Source: Gemmatimonadota bacterium (lineage in GTDB: Bacteria > Gemmatimonadota > Gemmatimonadetes > Gemmatimonadales > GWC2-71-9). Taken from it: a stretch of 7,787 nucleotides of DNA. Below the pieces are notes generated by a model. It made no database searches and had not been told where the DNA came from. It saw only the letters and a list, made by a program, of their open reading frames with translations. The DNA is taken from positions 1 through 7,787 of the forward strand of contig QHTP01000177.1 in assembly GCA_003220855.1 (NCBI GenBank), written 5' to 3'. A program made the translations under genes and the position numbers. Every line of letters begins with the position of its first letter. Position 1 is the stretch's first letter. This document shows positions 5,427 through 7,787 of this stretch, piece by piece.

Positions 5427-6786
5427 GTCCCAGCCAGCGCAACACGTCGTTCGAGGTGGCGAGGATCATGATGCCGAGCAGTACCACGAACCCGATCTGC
5501 GTGAGGCGCAACCGCAGCTCGAGCGGCAGTGGCTTGCGGCGCACCGCCTCGGCGAGCAGGAACACCACCTGCCCGCCGTCCAGGAGCGGAATCGGCAACA
5601 GGTTGAGAATGGCCAGGTTGATCGAGAAGAACGCCATGAAGCGCAGCAACCAGTCGATCCCCAGCCGTGCCGCCTGCCCGGACGCCTGCGCTACGAGAAT
5701 GGGGCCGCCCAGCTCGCGCACCGAGATCTGTCCCAGCACCAGCCCCTTGAGGAAGCCGAGGATGATCGTCGCGGTGCGCGTCGTCTCCTGCCACCCGCTC
5801 ACGATCGCCTCGCCCGGCGGTTTGCGCACGCGGGTGACGCCCGGTTGCACCTGCGCGCCGATGAAGCCGTAGCTGTGGGGACGCTTCGGGTACTGCGGGT
5901 CCACGCCGCTGGCCGTGTCGGGCACGATCGTGACGGAGCGGGGCGCGCCGCCGCGCAGCACCTGGAACGCGAGCGGCCGCCCTCCGCTCGGCCATATCCG
6001 CTCGAGGAAACCCTCGACCGAGCGCACGGGCGCCCCGTCCACGGCGACCACCACGTCGCCGGGCTTGAGCCCGGCGCGCGCCGCGGGGCGTCCCTCTTCC
6101 AGGCGCTGCACCACGACCGGGATCTGAGGCACGAGCGCGTCCGCCACCGCCTGGCGAGCCGCGAGCCCGCCCGGCCCCAGGTCGATCACCACCGGCTCGG
6201 CGCGGCCGGCGATGCGGAACCGCAGCTCGGCCGGACCAGTGACGATCAGCCGCACCACGTCGTCCCACGTGCGGATCGAATCGTCGTTGATCCGCACGAT
6301 GCGGTCGCCCGGCGCGAGCGACCCCAGCGCGCGGGCGCCGGCGGGCAGCCGCGCCGTGACGACCGAGTCGATCTGGGTGGTGTTCAGCTCGGGTGTGCCC
6401 ACGGTGCCGGCCAGCGCCGCGAAGATGACGAACGCCAGCACGGCGTTCATCGCCACGCCGGCGCACACCACCAGCAGCCGGAGCGCCACGGGCTTCTGGT
6501 CGAAGGCACGCGCCGGATCGATCGGGACGGCGCTCGCGCCACCCTCGAGCTCGCCGGCCATTCCTTCGTCTTCGAGGCCCGCCATCTTCACGTATCCGCC
6601 GAACGGAATCCAGGAGATCCAGTACTCCGTCTCCCCGCGGCGCCACCGCAGGACTGGCCGGCCGAAGCCGAGCGAGAAGCGCAGCACCTGGATGCCGACC
6701 GCCTTGGCGACGACGAAGTGGCCCGCTTCGTGAATGAAGATCAGCACGCCGATCACGACGATGAACGCGGCGAGCGTCAGCGGCAC
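5410..6786 (-). CDS. rseP: Site-2 intramembrane zinc metalloprotease RseP (M50)
   Basis: An inner-membrane protease that cleaves within membrane segments, typically an anti-sigma factor after a first cut by a site-1 protease, releasing an envelope-stress sigma factor; it may also clear signal peptides. The 458 residues show membrane segment one with HEAGH (19-23, zinc ligands His19 and His23, catalytic Glu20), the family's membrane-reentrant PFGGYVKMAG (61-70), a second segment (about 101-126), two PDZ domains (about 140-200 and 222-290), the NLLPIPLLDGGQ motif (395-406) with third ligand Asp403, and a last segment (about 428-444). The GTG at 6784-6786 is chosen because GGGAGG (6791-6796) lies four bases upstream and the family's N-terminus starts there. 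It overlaps dxr by 10 bp, the common dxr-rseP pairing. No heptamer insert is present. No sigma or anti-sigma gene is in view. Confidence 0.95.
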   Translation of the reverse strand: MPLTLAAFIVVIGVLIFIHEAGHFVVAKAVGIQVLRFSLGFGRPVLRWRRGETEYWISWIPFGGYVKMAGLEDEGMAGELEGGASAVPIDPARAFDQKPVALRLLVVCAGVAMNAVLAFVIFAALAGTVGTPELNTTQIDSVVTARLPAGARALGSLAPGDRIVRINDDSIRTWDDVVRLIVTGPAELRFRIAGRAEPVVIDLGPGGLAARQAVADALVPQIPVVVQRLEEGRPAARAGLKPGDVVVAVDGAPVRSVEGFLERIWPSGGRPLAFQVLRGGAPRSVTIVPDTASGVDPQYPKRPHSYGFIGAQVQPGVTRVRKPPGEAIVSGWQETTRTATIILGFLKGLVLGQISVRELGGPILVAQASGQAARLGIDWLLRFMAFFSINLAILNLLPIPLLDGGQVVFLLAEAVRRKPLPLELRLRLTQIGFVVLLGIMILATSNDVLRWLGHVFKR

Positions 6787-7787
6787 GCGGCCTCCCGCGC
6801 CAGCCGGCGCGCCTCCGCGTCGGCGGCGAGCACGGCCTCGAGCGTCCCGGCATCGCCCGCCTGGTGCCCGTCCAGTACGCGCGCGATTGTCTCGCCGATC
6901 CGGCCGAAGCGGATCTTCCCCGCGAGGAACAGCTCCACCGCCACTTCGTTCGCCGCGTTGAACGCCGTCGCCGCCGAGCCGCCTGTCGCCGCCGCCGCCC
7001 GCCCCAGGCCGTACGCCGGATAGAGATCGGCGGACACGGCCTCGAACGTGAGCGTGCCCGCCGCCACCGGGTCGAACCGGCGCGTGCCCGCGTCCGGGAC
7101 GCGGGTCGGGTGGGTGAGGGCGTACAGGATCGGCAGCTCCATCGTGGGAAATCCCACCTGGGCCAGCACCGAGCCGTCCACGAACTCGACGAACGCGTGC
7201 ACCACCGACTGGGGATGAACCACCACCTCGACGGCGTCGTACGCCAAGCCGAACAGGAAGTGCGCCTCGATCACCTCGAGCGCCTTGTTGACGAGGGTGG
7301 CGGAATCGACCGTGATTTTCTTCCCCATCTTCCAGGTGGGATGGCGCAGCGCCTCGTCCACCGTGGCGCCGGCCACGCGCTCCGGCGTCCAGGTGCGGAA
7401 CGGCCCGCCCGACGCCGTGAGGATGAGCCGGGCCAGCTCCGCGGGCTGGCGCCCGGTGACGCATTGCAGCACCGCGCTGTGCTCCGAGTCGACCGGCACG
7501 ATCTCCCCGCCGCCCTCGCGGGCCGTGCGGGTGACGAGCTCGCCCGCCATCACCAGCGTCTCTTTGTTGGCGAGCGCCACGCGCTTCCCGGCCTTGAGTG
7601 CCGCCAACGTTGCCTCGAGCCCCGCCGCTCCGACGATGGCATTCACCACGATCTGCACGTCGGGATGCGTCGCGGCCTCGACCAGGCACCGGGCGCCGTT
7701 GCCCTTCCCTTTCCCCTTTCCCGTTTCTCCTTTCCCGGAATTGACCAGCCCGACATACGCCGGTTTCCACTCGGCTGCTTGACGCTC
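6777..7787 (-). CDS. dxr: 1-deoxy-D-xylulose 5-phosphate reductoisomerase, 5' end missing
   Basis: Dxr makes 2-C-methyl-D-erythritol 4-phosphate from deoxyxylulose 5-phosphate with NADPH, the second step of the MEP isoprenoid pathway. The reading frame is open to the right edge, giving 336 residues; roughly the first 45-50, including the GSTGSIG NADPH loop, lie outside. Visible motifs: VVNAIVGAAG, NKETLVMAGELV, PVDSEHSAVLQC (metal and substrate), LTASGGPFR (flexible-loop region), HPTWKMGKKITVDSATLVNKALEVIEA, HPQSVVHAFVEFVDGSVLAQ and AFNAANEVAV. The GTG at 7656-7658 is internal, since conserved sequence (WKPAYVGLV) continues upstream of it. An insert of Gly, Lys, Glu and Asn residues (GKGETGKGKGKGNG) replaces the usual variable stretch between WKPAYVGLV and VEAATHPD in the NADPH-binding domain. 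It is encoded by heptamers at 7702-7736. The gene overlaps rseP by 10 bp. Confidence 0.95.
   Translation of the reverse strand, partial: ERQAAEWKPAYVGLVNSGKGETGKGKGKGNGARCLVEAATHPDVQIVVNAIVGAAGLEATLAALKAGKRVALANKETLVMAGELVTRTAREGGGEIVPVDSEHSAVLQCVTGRQPAELARLILTASGGPFRTWTPERVAGATVDEALRHPTWKMGKKITVDSATLVNKALEVIEAHFLFGLAYDAVEVVVHPQSVVHAFVEFVDGSVLAQVGFPTMELPILYALTHPTRVPDAGTRRFDPVAAGTLTFEAVSADLYPAYGLGRAAAATGGSAATAFNAANEVAVELFLAGKIRFGRIGETIARVLDGHQAGDAGTLEAVLAADAEARRLAREAACR
6791..6796 (-). promoter_or_regulatory. Ribosome binding site of rseP inside the dxr 3' end
   Basis: GGGAGG on the minus strand, four bases upstream of the GTG at 6784-6786. It lies within the last codons of dxr and supports the GTG start over internal alternatives, which would cut into the first membrane segment ahead of HEAGH. 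Confidence 0.6.
7702..7736 (-). repeat. Heptamer repeat inside dxr
   Basis: Four 7-bp periods at 7709-7736 (minus-strand units GGGAAAG, GAGAAAC, GGGAAAG, GGGAAAG) plus a fifth degenerate 6-7 base unit at 7702-7708. It encodes the GKGETGKGKGKGNG insert of Dxr. Four G-runs of three or four spaced by two or three bases fit the G-quadruplex pattern on the coding strand. Confidence 0.92.

Noticed and set aside
5356..7023. Long plus-strand open frame (555 codons) opposite rseP and dxr
   Set aside because: A shadow frame: composition dominated by Arg, His and Ala, no domain recognised, and fully covered by two well-matched genes on the minus strand.
7656..7658. GTG as start of dxr
   Set aside because: The frame stays open upstream to the window edge and includes family-like WKPAYVGLV, and a start here would remove the NADPH-binding region.
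982..7736. Heptamer tracts as a CRISPR array or transposon ends
   Set aside because: Units are only 7 bp without spacers, are kilobases apart, and show no inverted termini, target duplications or transposase.
5410..7770. rseP as a 786-codon fusion with an upstream extension
   Set aside because: The extension overlaps dxr in another frame and has low-information Gly/Arg-rich sequence; the RseP N-terminus, GTG and ribosome binding site at 6784-6796 define the true start.

Overview
The window is GC-rich bacterial chromosome with tightly packed housekeeping genes: no mobile element, CRISPR array, tRNA or rRNA was seen. The gene order rpsO-pnp-M16 peptidase-alanine dehydrogenase next to dxr-rseP, the strong G/C preference at third codon positions, and the Gly/Lys/Glu/Arg-rich inserts inside otherwise conserved proteins suggest a Gemmatimonadota-like bacterium. 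That placement is an inference from memory of similar gene orders and needs a phylogenetic check.

Layout, right to left along the minus strand. The 5'-truncated dxr (isoprenoid synthesis) overlaps rseP (site-2 membrane protease), which overlaps a small unrecognised gene of 123 codons. That gene runs tail-to-tail into a soluble Hanks-type Ser/Thr protein kinase, the only plus-strand gene. A 68-bp A/T-richer divergent spacer separates the kinase from the second minus-strand block: rpsO (ribosomal protein S15), a 10-bp GC hairpin, pnp (polynucleotide phosphorylase), an M16 zinc peptidase whose start codon overlaps the pnp stop, a 13-bp tandem repeat array, and the N-terminal third of alanine dehydrogenase running off the left edge.

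The most unusual signal is a dispersed short tandem repeat. At four places (982-1008, 5119-5146, 5305-5332, 7702-7736) the coding strand carries about four units of a heptamer GGGAAAN or GGGAANN. All four lie inside minus-strand genes, always with the purine strand as the coding strand, and they add Gly/Lys/Glu/Arg/Asn-rich residues to the M16 peptidase, Dxr and (twice) the small unknown protein. The heptamer cannot create a stop codon in any of six frames, whatever base N is, and three of the four tracts fit a canonical G-quadruplex pattern on the mRNA-like strand. A second array type, four 13-bp units with an exact CGTCACGGA core, fills most of the M16-ald spacer. Together they look like an expanding family of genome-wide short tandem elements that tolerate coding DNA.

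There is no gene-free stretch over 300 bases. The three spacers (309-382, 3766-3843, 4102-4169) hold the 13-bp array plus a ribosome binding site, the hairpin, and the divergent promoter region respectively.
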